From positions 39,363,344-39,427,343 of the forward strand of contig CM068370.1 of assembly GCA_034769895.1 (NCBI GenBank): DNA of 64,000 nucleotides, given 5' to 3'. The notes under the pieces were generated by a model. The model had not been told where the DNA came from, did not search any database, and worked only from the letters and a program-made list of their open reading frames with translations. The translations under genes were made by a program, and so were the position numbers. The DNA is from Magicicada septendecula (lineage: Eukaryota; Arthropoda; Insecta; Hemiptera; Cicadidae). Positions 21,866-31,927 of the stretch are shown in pieces. Numbering within the stretch: the stretch's first letter is position 1; every line of letters starts with the position of its first letter.

Positions 21866-22122
21866 TTAAAGTTGTATTTTTGTGTGTGATTGTGGTATAT
21901 GTTTTTGTATTTTGTGTATTTTCGATGTTGAGTGCTTTGAATATTGTGTCATGTTTTGTATTGATTTGTATTTGTTCTGGTATTAGTTTGTTTTGTATTT
22001 TATGTTTGTATATTTGTAAATTTTCCCAAATGTTCATTATGGTGCCTTTGTGTGGTATATGTTTTGTTAGTGATACATTGGTTATGTTGGGGAATTCGTG
22101 TCCTGTGTTTATTGCATGTTAT
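21804..22122 (-). pseudogene. Penelope-like GIY-YIG endonuclease C-terminal end
   Basis: The minus-strand frame reads HAINTGHEFPNITNVSLTKH, then GTIMNIWENLQIYKHKIQNK, LIPEQIQINTKHDTIFKALN, and ends AKAEDERTGTLETCSK. H--NTGH, followed after about 20 residues by an -E-LQIYKHK segment, is the characteristic end of Penelope-like proteins after the GIY-YIG domain. The catalytic GIY-YIG motif and the RT are absent. The last 16 codons are encoded by the hammerhead core itself. It is 5' truncated at about 22122, where a stop precedes HAINTG. Confidence 0.75.
21817..21847 (-). ncRNA. Hammerhead-type ribozyme core
   Basis: CTGAAGA (21847-21841), extra T, helix II CTCTC/GAGAG with an 8-nt loop, GAAAC (21821-21817), followed by ATGTTCC. 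A palindromic ACATGT can form helix III between two copies. All invariant core positions are present. Confidence 0.6.
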
Positions 22123-22208
22123 ATTTAATATTTAATAATAATAATATAATAAATATTATATTTAATAATATAATATTTATTATACAATAATATTTAATAT
22201 TTATAATA

Positions 22209-22414
22209 ACTTTACCTCAAGATGTTTTTCCCTTATTTGGAGCATGTTTTGGGACACTTTGTGTTCCCATCCTCAGCCTTCCTAATTTTGAATCTTGATT
22301 TATTAGCAAGATTCAAAATTAGAAAGGAAGGCTGAGGATGGGAACACAAAGTGTCCCGAAACATGTTCCAAAACATGTTTCAAATAAGGAAAAAACATCT
22401 TGAGGTAAAGTCAT
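22209..22414. mobile_element. Head-to-head pair of Penelope-like terminal repeats
   Basis: The two arms are near-perfect inverted copies, from ACCTCAAGATGTTTTTCC at the left to its complement at 22395-22414. Both include GGGAACACAAAGTG or its complement and AAGATTCAAAATTAG. The plus-strand arm has a complete core at 22332-22362 (CTGAGGA, T, GGGA/TCCC, GAAAC). The minus-strand arm has lost G12 of GAAAC. The hairpin spans about 205 bp. Confidence 0.75.
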
Positions 22415-22429
22415 TATATATATTAAATA

Positions 22430-23490
22430 TTATATATATAATTACTGTATGTATAATTAATATTTTATGACTATAATTAATTAATAAATTATATATGTAT
22501 ATTTCTTTACATAACAACGTAATGATTTACGGGTACAGTACAGAGCATGCAATAAGTCAGAATCTAATGACCCATCACAGCTGGTCATGTCACTTTCCAT
22601 CGTGAAGCGTAGTAATTATCATAGACGTCTAACCGTACACAGACGCCAGAGTGGACTATAAATGGACAGACAGACGGTCGGCGCTGTGCTGTCACAAACA
22701 AGGCGGAGGACAAGTAATTATTTATCGTAAACTAAAATGGAAGCGACCGGTACCACGACTTCGCCATTTACGTACCGTACGTCTAATGTGAAAGATATGA
22801 ATGACGAAGGCGCGGAATGACAAACGAAAGTGGAACGTTTCAAACGCGATTATTTCCAATTAATACGATGAAATAATCGAAACGTTCTCTTTCTTCGCTT
22901 TCCGTATTTCTCCTCTTTCTGTGTACGCCAGACACATTCGGCTCTTTCTCTTTCCTGCTAGCAAGTTATTTTATTTGTGCACTAACGTTTTGAAAGTTGT
23001 GTGTGCGTGTCTGTCTGTCTATTTGTCTTGAATCTGTCTGTCTGTTTATCTGTCTGTCTATAGCCTATCTGTGTCTGTGTCAGTGCCTGTGTGAATATTA
23101 TGAAAATCAAGAAGTTGTAATAGGAATTGAGTTTGTGAGAAAGAAGGAACAAAGTTCGACAATTTATGGAAGACCGTCTACGTGCAATATAGAGCAAGCA
23201 GGTAGTGAATGTCATCGGCGTGTCTAGAATTCGGCCCAAAGGAGGGGCATCCCATCGAGTCGGCTTCCTAGAAAAGAAAAAACAAGTTAATTAACATTAC
23301 TATCTTTAAAAGTGGTTGAAAAACTTGTGATAACATCGTGGAATGAATCCAATTGAAGCAAACAGTAATAACAATAAAAATACTCGTTTCTGACACATGG
23401 TTTAGAAGATACTTATTGACTGACTTGATTTCCTGTATTTCATATTTCAAACGCATACCCTAACATTGTGTAATAAACCTGTTTGTATAT
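22430..23490. other. Unassigned intergenic DNA
   Basis: Contains TCTG/TCTA-rich sequence (23008-23070). A TATA-like CTATAAAT occurs at 22656, but no transcript or gene can be supported. Confidence 0.4.
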
Positions 23491-23492
23491 TT

Positions 23493-23870
23493 AAAATATC
23501 GCTATGGAGAACCATACATGACCTCCGTGTTGTAAGATTTATATTTAAAACCATTTTCGAAATGAAATATTTCCATAGAAACTATTGCTTTCTTCACCCT
23601 TAACCACAGTACCGTACTGTGGTCACTCAAGGAGGATATGTTGGTAGATCTGTCCCGGTAGTTCGCTAAAATCGAACACAGTACTGTGGTCACTCACGTA
23701 TACCACCTCACGTTAGCGCGCTAGATTTTCACTGATGGTGGCAGTCGATGGCACTGCCGAAACGTCTGGTTTTGCACGAAACTTTGGACCACGGCCAAAC
23801 AACCCGGGAAGGAATTTTAACAACAAACTACTTCATTGTTGCCGATAACGTAGTACAAAAAAAAATTATC
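23493..23870 (+). repeat. Dispersed repeat, copy C
   Basis: Begins AAAATATCGCTATGGAGAA and includes GGCCAAACAACCCGGGAAGG and GCCGATAACGTAGTAC, all shared with the copies at 39.9, 50.8 and 0.9 kb. A hammerhead-like core lies at 23732-23763, with a perfect 6-bp helix II (GGCAGT/ACTGCC) but G at core position 9. A 51-bp foreign piece interrupts it at 23630-23680. Confidence 0.72.
23630..23680. mobile_element. 51-bp retroposed fragment with 16-bp target duplication
   Basis: Flanked on both sides by GTACTGTGGTCACTCA (23614-23629 and 23681-23696). The inserted text, with GATCTGTCCCGGTA, recurs at 51775-51822. It is probably a severely 5'-truncated retroelement end. Confidence 0.7.
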
Positions 23871-23871
23871 A

Positions 23872-24685
23872 ATTTCAGGTGTGAGCAAATACGTTTATGC
23901 TGTCATCTTAATTGTGTGCTTAATTGTCATCTTAATTATAGAGTTATAAAAGAGGTCTACTATTCAAAACTTCTGATTTTTATGGAAGTGATCAATGTAT
24001 TGAATATAGTAAATTTAGCGGGACAGTATTCATCAGGCCTGTTATTCTGAAGATTCAAATTAAAACAACAACAACAAAATAAATAAAATAATGCGTTAAG
24101 TAGCAATTGACACTCAGCATAATTTTTCTCCACTTAAAAGGCAGATATCGGATTTTATGTTTACTACAGCATACTTCAACTGTCAGCGGGGGTCGCGTGA
24201 TCAGTCACGTCAAGACGGGAAGTCGCGTGTTGTGCGCATCAACAGTCAGGCATTTTGTCGTTTCATAGCAGTCAATTATATTGCATACGGGTAATACCGA
24301 GATGTACAACGTTTTACAATTTTCAGACATTGAGTTTGTAAAGCTGTCTGCTGATAATAATAACATATATACTTGATTTACTTACTGAAGACGCTTCAGT
24401 ATATCATCTATCTTTAGAGCACTATAGATCCCGCAGATCCTTTCTCAATAAGACATGGGATCGGCTAGACAAAGTATAAACAGAAAACGAGTCAATAGAA
24501 GTAGGAGATTGATCTATAATAGAAGAGATCATAAGAGACCTAAAGAAACTAAATCCATAGTTAGACCGAGAAATAGCTGACGAGACAATTCATAATACCG
24601 AAACCGTACAGGCCAGGAATATTGTTAATTTTTGAAGAAGCAGAAAGACAAAATAGAATAGGCTGCTTGCTATAAAAAACTAAAA
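23872..24685. other. Unassigned DNA, possible RTE remnant at the end
   Basis: About 24390-24600 can be read on the plus strand as EEIIRDLKKLNP with flanking stops. It may be a remnant of the RT region of the LINE continued at 25590, but this is too weak to call. Confidence 0.35.
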
Positions 24686-24688
24686 TTA

Positions 24689-25369
24689 CAATAAAACTAG
24701 TGCTAAAAACTGCTAAGAAGCAAAGTAATATTCTAATTTGATTATAAATAAAACTACTGCTAAAACTGCTAAGAAGCAAAGTAAGATTCTAATTTGATTA
24801 TAAATAAAACTACTGCTAAAACTGCTAAGAAGCAAAGTAAGATTCTAATTTGATTATAAATAAAACTACTGCTAAAACTGCTAAGAAGCAAAGTAAGATT
24901 CTAATTTGATTATAAATAAAACTACTGCTAAAACTGCTAAGAAGCAAAGTAAGATTCTAATTTGATTATAAATAAAACTACTGCTAAAACTGCTAAGAAG
25001 CAAAGTAAGATTCTAATGTGATTATAAATAAAACTACTGCTAAAACTGCTAAGAAGCAAAGTAAGATTCTAATTTGATTATAAATAAAACTACTGCTAAA
25101 ACTGCTAAGAAGCAAAGTAAGATTCTAATTTGATTATAAATAAAACTACTGCTAAAACTGCTAAGAAGCAAAGTAAGATTCTAATTTGATTATAAATAAA
25201 ACTACTGCTAAAACTGCTAAGAAGCAAAGTAAGATTCTAATTTGATTATAAATAAAACTACTGCTAAAACTGCTAAGAAGCAAAGTAAGATTCTAATTTG
25301 ATTATAAATAAAACTACTGCTAAAACTGCTAAGAAGCAAAGTAAGATTCTAATTTGATTATAAATAAAA
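24689..25369. repeat. 56-bp minisatellite, about 12 copies
   Basis: A unit containing CTAAGAAGCAAAGTAAG, ATTCTAATTTGATTATAA and ATAAAACTACTGCTAAAA repeats with a period of 56 bp. Copies in the middle are identical or differ by a single base (one reads AATGTG for AATTTG). The first copy is the most diverged (CTAGTGCTAAAAAC; GTAATATTC). Homogeneity suggests recent expansion. Confidence 0.95.
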
Positions 25370-25589
25370 ATAATAAAAACCTATTGATGGCCTTATTCGT
25401 AAATACTTTTGAAGAATATAATTTCATGAAGTCTTTCACAAAAAATGTTGTGAAACAGCGCTATTTGAAATAGTCATATTACTGATCAAAACTGATTTTC
25501 ATTGCGACTTGTCGACTTTTGCTGCAGTCTCAAGAACTGGTTATATAAATCTTTATAGATCATAAGCCCATAAAAATATGTCCTTACGC

Positions 25590-26385
25590 TGTAGATAATG
25601 TTGTGATAATAGCCAGATCAAGGCAACGGCTAGTTGAGGTGTACAAGGAGCTGAATCACAAATCCGCTGGAATGGGACTCAATGCAAATATCAGTAAAAC
25701 TAAATAAATGTTCATTTCTGCATCAGAAAGGAGAAAAAATCTATGTAATTCAAGCAGAGAGGATAAATCATTTGATGCAGTTAATAAGTTCAGACACCTG
25801 GGTAACATGACAGATATTGAAGGGTCCATAAACACGACAATACACGACAGAGTACAAATAGGAAATAGGGAATATTATGCTAACAGCGTACTATTGAGAA
25901 GGAAACTCATTAGTCGTAACACAAAAATAAATATATATAAGACACTTATCCGACCGTTTGTTACTTATGGAGGTGAGACATGGACATTGATAAAAGTAGG
26001 TTTGAAAGAAAGATCATAAGACGTGTTTATGGCTCAGTTAAAGAAGATGACGAATGGAGAATAAGAAATAACCAGAAGAAAGATGAGCTATTAAATCATG
26101 TGGATATTTTAAGATTCGTAAAGGCTCAACGAATACAATGGCTAGGTCACCTAGAGCGGATTGATAATCAGCGTATGCCAGAGAAAATCCTGAGGGCACA
26201 AGTCTATAAAAGCAGAAAGAGGGGCCGATCTAGGTAAAGATAGTTGCATGATGTGCTAGAAGATCTCAGAATAACAGATGTGAGGGGTTACACTGAGATG
26301 TCAATGGACAGGAGACAATGGAGAACATGGAGAACATGGAGAAGATTAGTGTTGGGAGCCAGGGCTCACGTTGGGCTGTAGTGCT
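25590..26385 (+). pseudogene. RTE-like LINE reverse transcriptase C-terminal region
   Basis: Starting near 25596 the plus strand reads DNVVIIARSRQRLVEVYKEL (DN replacing the DD of the palm motif), then GMGLNANISKTK, a stop, and the frame 25708-26019 with VNKFRHLGNMTDIEG and IYKTLIRPFVTYGGETWTL. After a frameshift, 25980-26237 gives FERKIIRRVYGS, EWRIRNNQ, RFVKAQRIQWLGHLERID and KSRKRGRSR. Decayed sequence continues to RQWRTW and a GATGAAGAAG tail near 26385. The order of blocks is canonical for RTE-type proteins. It lies directly 3' of the 56-bp minisatellite. Confidence 0.88.
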
Positions 26386-26478
26386 GATGAAGAAGCCCAT
26401 AAAAAATACTTCGAAATTGCTATTTAATTTAAAAATGCTAATATGCAATTTGGCTGTCTATGTAGTTTAAATTACAAA

Positions 26479-27065
26479 TATCGGTATGAAGAACTATACA
26501 TGACATCCATGTTCTAAGATTTCTATTTAAAATCATTTACTTGAATTCGGTCCGATAATTTCTAACAAGGTAGGTGTGTTCCTTGTAAATCGAGTTTTAT
26601 GTTTGACAAATTGAAATATTTCTATAGAAACTACTTCTTTGTTGCCGATAACGTAGTACACATATAAATAATAATTCCGTCCCCCTTTAACTACCCTTTT
26701 CATTTATAGATATTTCATCTACCTTTCTACAGTGGATTATTATGACCTTCTTTTCAGGATACTTTATTTATAAAAATTAAGTACTTTACTCGTGTTAAAA
26801 CGTAAACAACCCCTTCCCCTTAACCGATTCTCACCAAAATCAATAGGTTTTGACTCCTCTACAACACAAAAGTATGCAAAAAATTATTTGATTCTGTTTC
26901 AATTTACGGCAGTTATCGTTCACCATAGAACAAATTCTACACACAGACAGACACTTTTCTGAAAATGACTTTTCTTCATGTTCTGAGGGTAGTACAATGA
27001 GAATCTCGAACACGATTTTTTCGCGATCACCATACTTCCATTTCCTTACGGAACATGGAAGTTAA
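26479..27065 (+). repeat. Dispersed repeat, copy D
   Basis: Starts ATATCGGTATGAAGAAC and ends GAACATGGAAGTTAAAA, matching the outer ends of copy E (50827-51590). It includes one ~165-bp monomer-like segment in reverse (TTAACCGATT, CAAAATCAATAGG, GCAGTTATCGTTC). The ribozyme-bearing portion is deleted. Confidence 0.7.
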
Positions 27066-27069
27066 AAAT

Positions 27070-28740
27070 ATTTAATCCTATATGTTTGACAGAAAGCAAG
27101 TGTTGATAATATTGCATTTATTGCGTTCGTCTGGAACATCGGAAACACAAATCAGTTCTATCGCTTGGGAGACCATTCTTGTTACATTCTGCTACGCTTA
27201 TAATTGAAATTAGATGTAGCCGTAATAATACGCCAAGTGTATTCCTAGTACTCGACAGGAGTACAAGAGGCGTACGTTAGGCCTATGCCTTAAGTGAACC
27301 AAAAGCATTCCTACTTCTGTACACGATATCGGTGTAGGAAAATAGATGTCTGATCTAGAAAACATATTAATATTCAAATTATATACATATTGTGTTGCGG
27401 CAGGAAGTAATCAGTTAATAAAGAATTTCACTAACCAAAGTATACTTCTATCTGTGCGACAAAGCAATTAATCGACACTATTACTGTTAGCCAAACACGG
27501 CGAAACGGTAAGATTCAAAACAACGAGTGTTCGTACTGTGCGAGAGAGAAAAGTCTGTACGCTGATCAAATCGCACTGCATTTCGATTCTATCCCCTTTC
27601 TCCAATCCCCACTAGATTTTAATTACTTACGTTTCTTAAGTCTATTTAGGCGGAACTTCAACACATCGATGGTTATAATTGCTTACTCGGATCAATGATC
27701 CGTGTTTCCCAAGAGAAAGTGACTGGTTTCTATTATTCATCTGTCAACAACATTAGTTTTATTGCATTGTATAAAACTAGAAGTAATAAGGCGTAAGAAA
27801 TTACTGTACCAAAAACTATAACAACAACATTCTCTGTCTAATTATCTCGTGTTGAGCAAGTTGATAATTTGACATTAATGTCAAAATTACACAGCAACAA
27901 TGATTTTATATGTATAATTATTATTGTACACTGGCATTCGCATGGTACAATTCGGTTCCAAATATGTCTACGAAACGCGTATCCATAATAGACATCAGAC
28001 TTGAGAATAGAAAGGATAGAAAGGGAAGAACGTTCTTCCAAAGCGAAGTCGTATTAAAACACTTTATGAAATATAGAATATATTATATTGGTAATTATTT
28101 ATTAATTGGGACTAATTAAGGGAAGGGGTTAATGAAAACTTCAAACATTTTAAATTTTTTATTTTGTTTTCTTATTCCTCGTGTTTGTCTGATTAACACT
28201 ATATATATAGTTTATATACGAAGTAACGCTCGAAAGCAACTAAAAAAACGTTTTATTCGTGCATGCACGATAATTTCGTTCGCACGACCTAACCAAATGC
28301 CTGTCTCATCTCCCGAGGGTTCTTGACAAAATATTTTATGATCATTACTATATATAGTATAATTTTCAGTTGAATGAGCGTGATATTTTGATGGCTTTGG
28401 GTTTTCATATGGTTGCATGAGGTAGCAAACAACAGCTGACTGGTTAGATGTGCACAGACGCACAAAAAAAAAAGGCAAATGAGAGTCTGAACAACGTCAT
28501 TTGGGGATTGAGTACCAAAGCATAATTTTGTGGGATTAAAACTTTAGGGGAGGTCCTCGACTCAGTGATCGCGTTTAATGAAGGAGCAACGGGGAGAGCA
28601 AAAATGTTGCTTAAAATGGGAACACCAGGATTTTACGCTATTTATAATTTTCTTCATTGTACAATCTACGTATAAAAAAAGCGAAAAAAGACATTCTTGA
28701 AATAACAAAAGAAGCAAGACAGAAAAGGAGGAAACAGAAA
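27070..28740. other. Unassigned AT-rich DNA
   Basis: Short unremarkable frames only. No bounded repeat seen. Confidence 0.4.
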
Positions 28741-28741
28741 T

Positions 28742-28747
<6 letters not shown>

Positions 28748-28777
<30 letters not shown>

Positions 28778-28841
28778 AAGAAGAAGAAGAAGAAGAAGAA
28801 GAAGAAGAAGAAGAAGAAGAAGAAGAAGAAGAAGAAGAAGA
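28748..28841. repeat. (AAG)n microsatellite
   Basis: About 31 pure AAG repeats. The poly-Leu and poly-Phe frames across it are artefacts. Confidence 0.95.
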
Positions 28842-28844
28842 TAA

Positions 28845-30125
28845 TGCATCCTATGGCCGTGAGGAATGTTAGTAAGGTAGGAACATATATTTTTTTTTGT
28901 TTTTTCAATTTCCTGAAAGTTGTGTTTTTTAATATTTATGAACATTTTTCTCGTAAGCTAGTAACGATATAAGAATGAAACTTTGTGTTTTAAAGTGATA
29001 CAAGTGATATCATGTACTAAAATAAAAATATTTGGCATAAGCCTATAAATAAAAGAAATAAAAATTATTAAATAATAACAAACGATGAACATTCGGTACA
29101 TGTACTTCTTATGGAAATAGCGTCATCGACGTCTCCCCTTATATGTTCTACAGTCATTTAGGGCTTATAGACTACGAGAAAGTCTTTCTAGAGTCGAGAG
29201 AGGCATCCTGTGCCAAACTTTATAAAAAACGGGATTTCCTGAAAGCCTATTATAGATTCTAAAAAATACATATCATGTAACAAAATAATTGATAAAGACA
29301 GGATCAACAATACTTAAGGAAGGAGAAACTAGTGAAAAAGTTAGGCAGAATTGTAGTAGGCTGTCTCTTGCTGACCTAAACTAAAACTGAACCAAAATGT
29401 AGGTGAAAACTAAACTTCCTGTAGAGCAACGCTCCTGGTAGACTTGGTTGAGCTAAAGATCATTTTGGTTGTTTGTTGAACATCCAAAATATTAAAAAAA
29501 AAATCTTGTAACGTAGTAACAAACAATTTATTGTTCAATCATCAACTCTGTGTGTGTGCGCGTGCGTGTGTAAATTCTCTGTTAACTGTACATTTGAACA
29601 AATGGTAAGACCAGCAGCTAGTAGGTCTGTTCCGTGTAAACATTATAGCATTCTCGTACTCGTTTTATAGAACACAACAGGCAACATTCTCACGCCTCGC
29701 ATTAATGGCATAGCCGTGTTGCCGGTGAGCAGACAGTATTATACCGCTAACAATACGATCGGACAGGTTATTGTGAGAACCACTGACGGCGGAATCTTTA
29801 CACCACATGCCAATCGACAGATCTGTAAGGAGTCACCGCTTTAAAACAACACCAGAATCCAGTTACGTTTTGCTACGAGATTTTTTTCGAGTTGCTTTTT
29901 TTTGCATAACACACTCAGTTTGATCGAACGTTAAAAATTATAAAAGCAAATTTTTCGCTTTTTTTTAATTATAGTAATACCCAGTTTAGCGCTCGAGATA
30001 AGTTCCGCGTTCACAAAGCGCTATACAAAACAGCGCTGTATGGGTCGATTTTCAATTATTATTGTTTACTACTTGCTTTTTTTTCCGGCAATCTGAGTAC
30101 CACATGCGAATTTTAATTCTTTACT
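28845..30125. other. Unassigned intergenic DNA
   Basis: No supported feature beyond a short GT/GC run at 29550-29569. Confidence 0.4.
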
Positions 30126-30129
30126 CCTT

Positions 30130-30460
30130 GTTCTCTTTTCTTTTTTTTAATATTCTTTCATTTTTTTACTGTCTCTTCTTCCTGTCTTCAGTCCACTTTG
30201 AACCTGCGTTTTTCTCTCTTCTACCCTAGACTTTTTCCATTTTTAAGACTTTTGCCCGAAAAACTCTCTTTCAATTGCTTCTTCTACATGTATATTATTT
30301 TTTTCTAAATCCTTTTGTACTTATTTAATCCAACTCCATGTTGACTTCTTCCCCCACAGATATTTGAAGATTTACTTTGTCAACCTATTGTCGTCCATCC
30401 TATGTAAATGTCCAAAAAATAATAGTTTCTTTTTCTCATTGTTTCTGTTATATTTTGTAT
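30130..30460 (-). pseudogene. RTE-like LINE 3' fragment (subfamily 4)
   Basis: Aligns closely with 42060-42390 over the blocks TTTTGCCCGAAAA, CTTCAGTCCACTTTGAAC and TGTTGACTTCTTCCCC. On the minus strand it encodes the same segment, around MRKRRLL--GHLYRMDD. Indels break the frame. It covers the last part of the RT protein and the 3' region. Confidence 0.78.
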
Positions 30461-30464
30461 TTTT

Positions 30465-31110
30465 TATTTTATATTATCTTTCTGCATCTGTCTTTGTCTT
30501 AATTTATTTATATTTTAATTTATTTGCTTTTCTAGGTAAGAAATATTTGCTTTAGTAGAAACGTTATAGATTAATAGACAAAAATTTAATTTAGTTACTT
30601 AAACTGTACATAATGCGTACATTACAAAAACCTTAAACCTAATAAATTACAACGCATTTGTAAATATTGGAGCACGTTTGTAAAATGAAATTTCTTCAGA
30701 AAATTGTTCATTCTTTCTTCCCTTACATTTTCAATGACCTACACAATATGACACTTTGTTCTTAATGTTGTGAATGCCTAAGTCGGAAGAAATTACTGTC
30801 ATAACATTGTCACTTAACACCGACGAAGTATTGAAGGGTTACGTACAACATAAAGATATGTAAAATAAATGTATACATGTATTATTCGTAATGTTACATG
30901 TAGGCTACAAAGACTGTTGTACGATCACATTCGATTTAGAAGAGCATCATTTGACGTTAACATCGCGTACATTTCCAGAACATGCATGACACACACACGC
31001 TACACGCATTAACCATTAACTATACGCACATTGTCAGAACATACTACTGTTGGGCTTTGGCTACGCAAAACTAACAATTTATGTTGAATGTTACGTACTA
31101 CGTGGAGATG
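30465..31110. other. Unassigned DNA
   Basis: Nothing supported. Confidence 0.4.
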
Positions 31111-31111
31111 G

Positions 31112-31116
<5 letters not shown>

Positions 31117-31147
<31 letters not shown>
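31117..31147. repeat. (AT)n microsatellite
   Basis: Pure TA run directly upstream of an RTE-like copy. Confidence 0.9.
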
Positions 31148-31149
<2 letters not shown>

Positions 31150-31317
31150 GTAGACATTTGTTAAATCGAATCTGCAAAGACTCTGGATTGCAGATATCCA
31201 CTCTTGAGACCAAGGTGATGGCTTTTCGTGGAACTGATCCCGTACGGGCAAAAATTGTTATAGATGGTACTGTCCTGGAACAAGTTAGCAGTTTTGAATA
31301 CCTGGGCTACAGCGTAT

Positions 31318-31732
31318 TGCTAATGCCAGCACTATTTGTAATAAATGCTAGTGCTATTACCTCACACTCCAAACACTTAAAGAACACTTAATTACAAACC
31401 TATTGTTGTACCTCTGATTTGTGTAACTTACTTTGTTGCTGTCTGTATTATGACTGTTTGTAGATTGGAAAATATTGTTGGAATATACTATTCACTTTGA
31501 TAGGCATGTTACTGACACAGTCTCAAGGTCATGTTCAGAATAAGTCATCGCTCACAACAAGCTTCTATCCTAGATCGGTCAAATAATACAAATATCATCT
31601 CGCATTTATTGTGCACAAAATTATGAGTAAAATAAACAGGCATGTTTTGTAGTGTTCGATTTTAAGTAGGTATAAGTTTGTTATAATTACATATATATTC
31701 TAAAATATAAATTTAATACGGCCCCTCCATGC
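31318..31732. mobile_element. 415-bp insertion of unknown type in an RTE-like copy
   Basis: Absent from sister copies. Flanked by CGTAT at 31313-31317 and 31733-31737, a possible 5-bp target duplication. It begins TGCTAATGCC and ends CCTCCATGC. A solo LTR is possible, but the end is not CA, so the class is undecided. Confidence 0.55.
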
Positions 31733-31927
31733 CGTATAATGCATGCAACAACGTTGTGAATAAGTTGCATAAGTTCAACCTTATGTGCGGGACCATTAAG
31801 CGAACCCTTAAGTCAGCAAGTAAATAAACGCCTAAAATTCTACAAGGTGACGGCTCTTCCCACACTTCATTATGGGTCTGACAATTATACTTTAACGAAA
31901 GCCCAGGCCAGTCGTAACCAAGCGGCT

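Noticed and set aside
22650..22700. TATA box followed by possible initiator
   Set aside because: A single short motif in AT-rich DNA; no transcript, frame or LTR ends around it.
24689..25369. CRISPR-like array
   Set aside because: The 56-bp units are contiguous with no variable spacers, and the window is eukaryotic.
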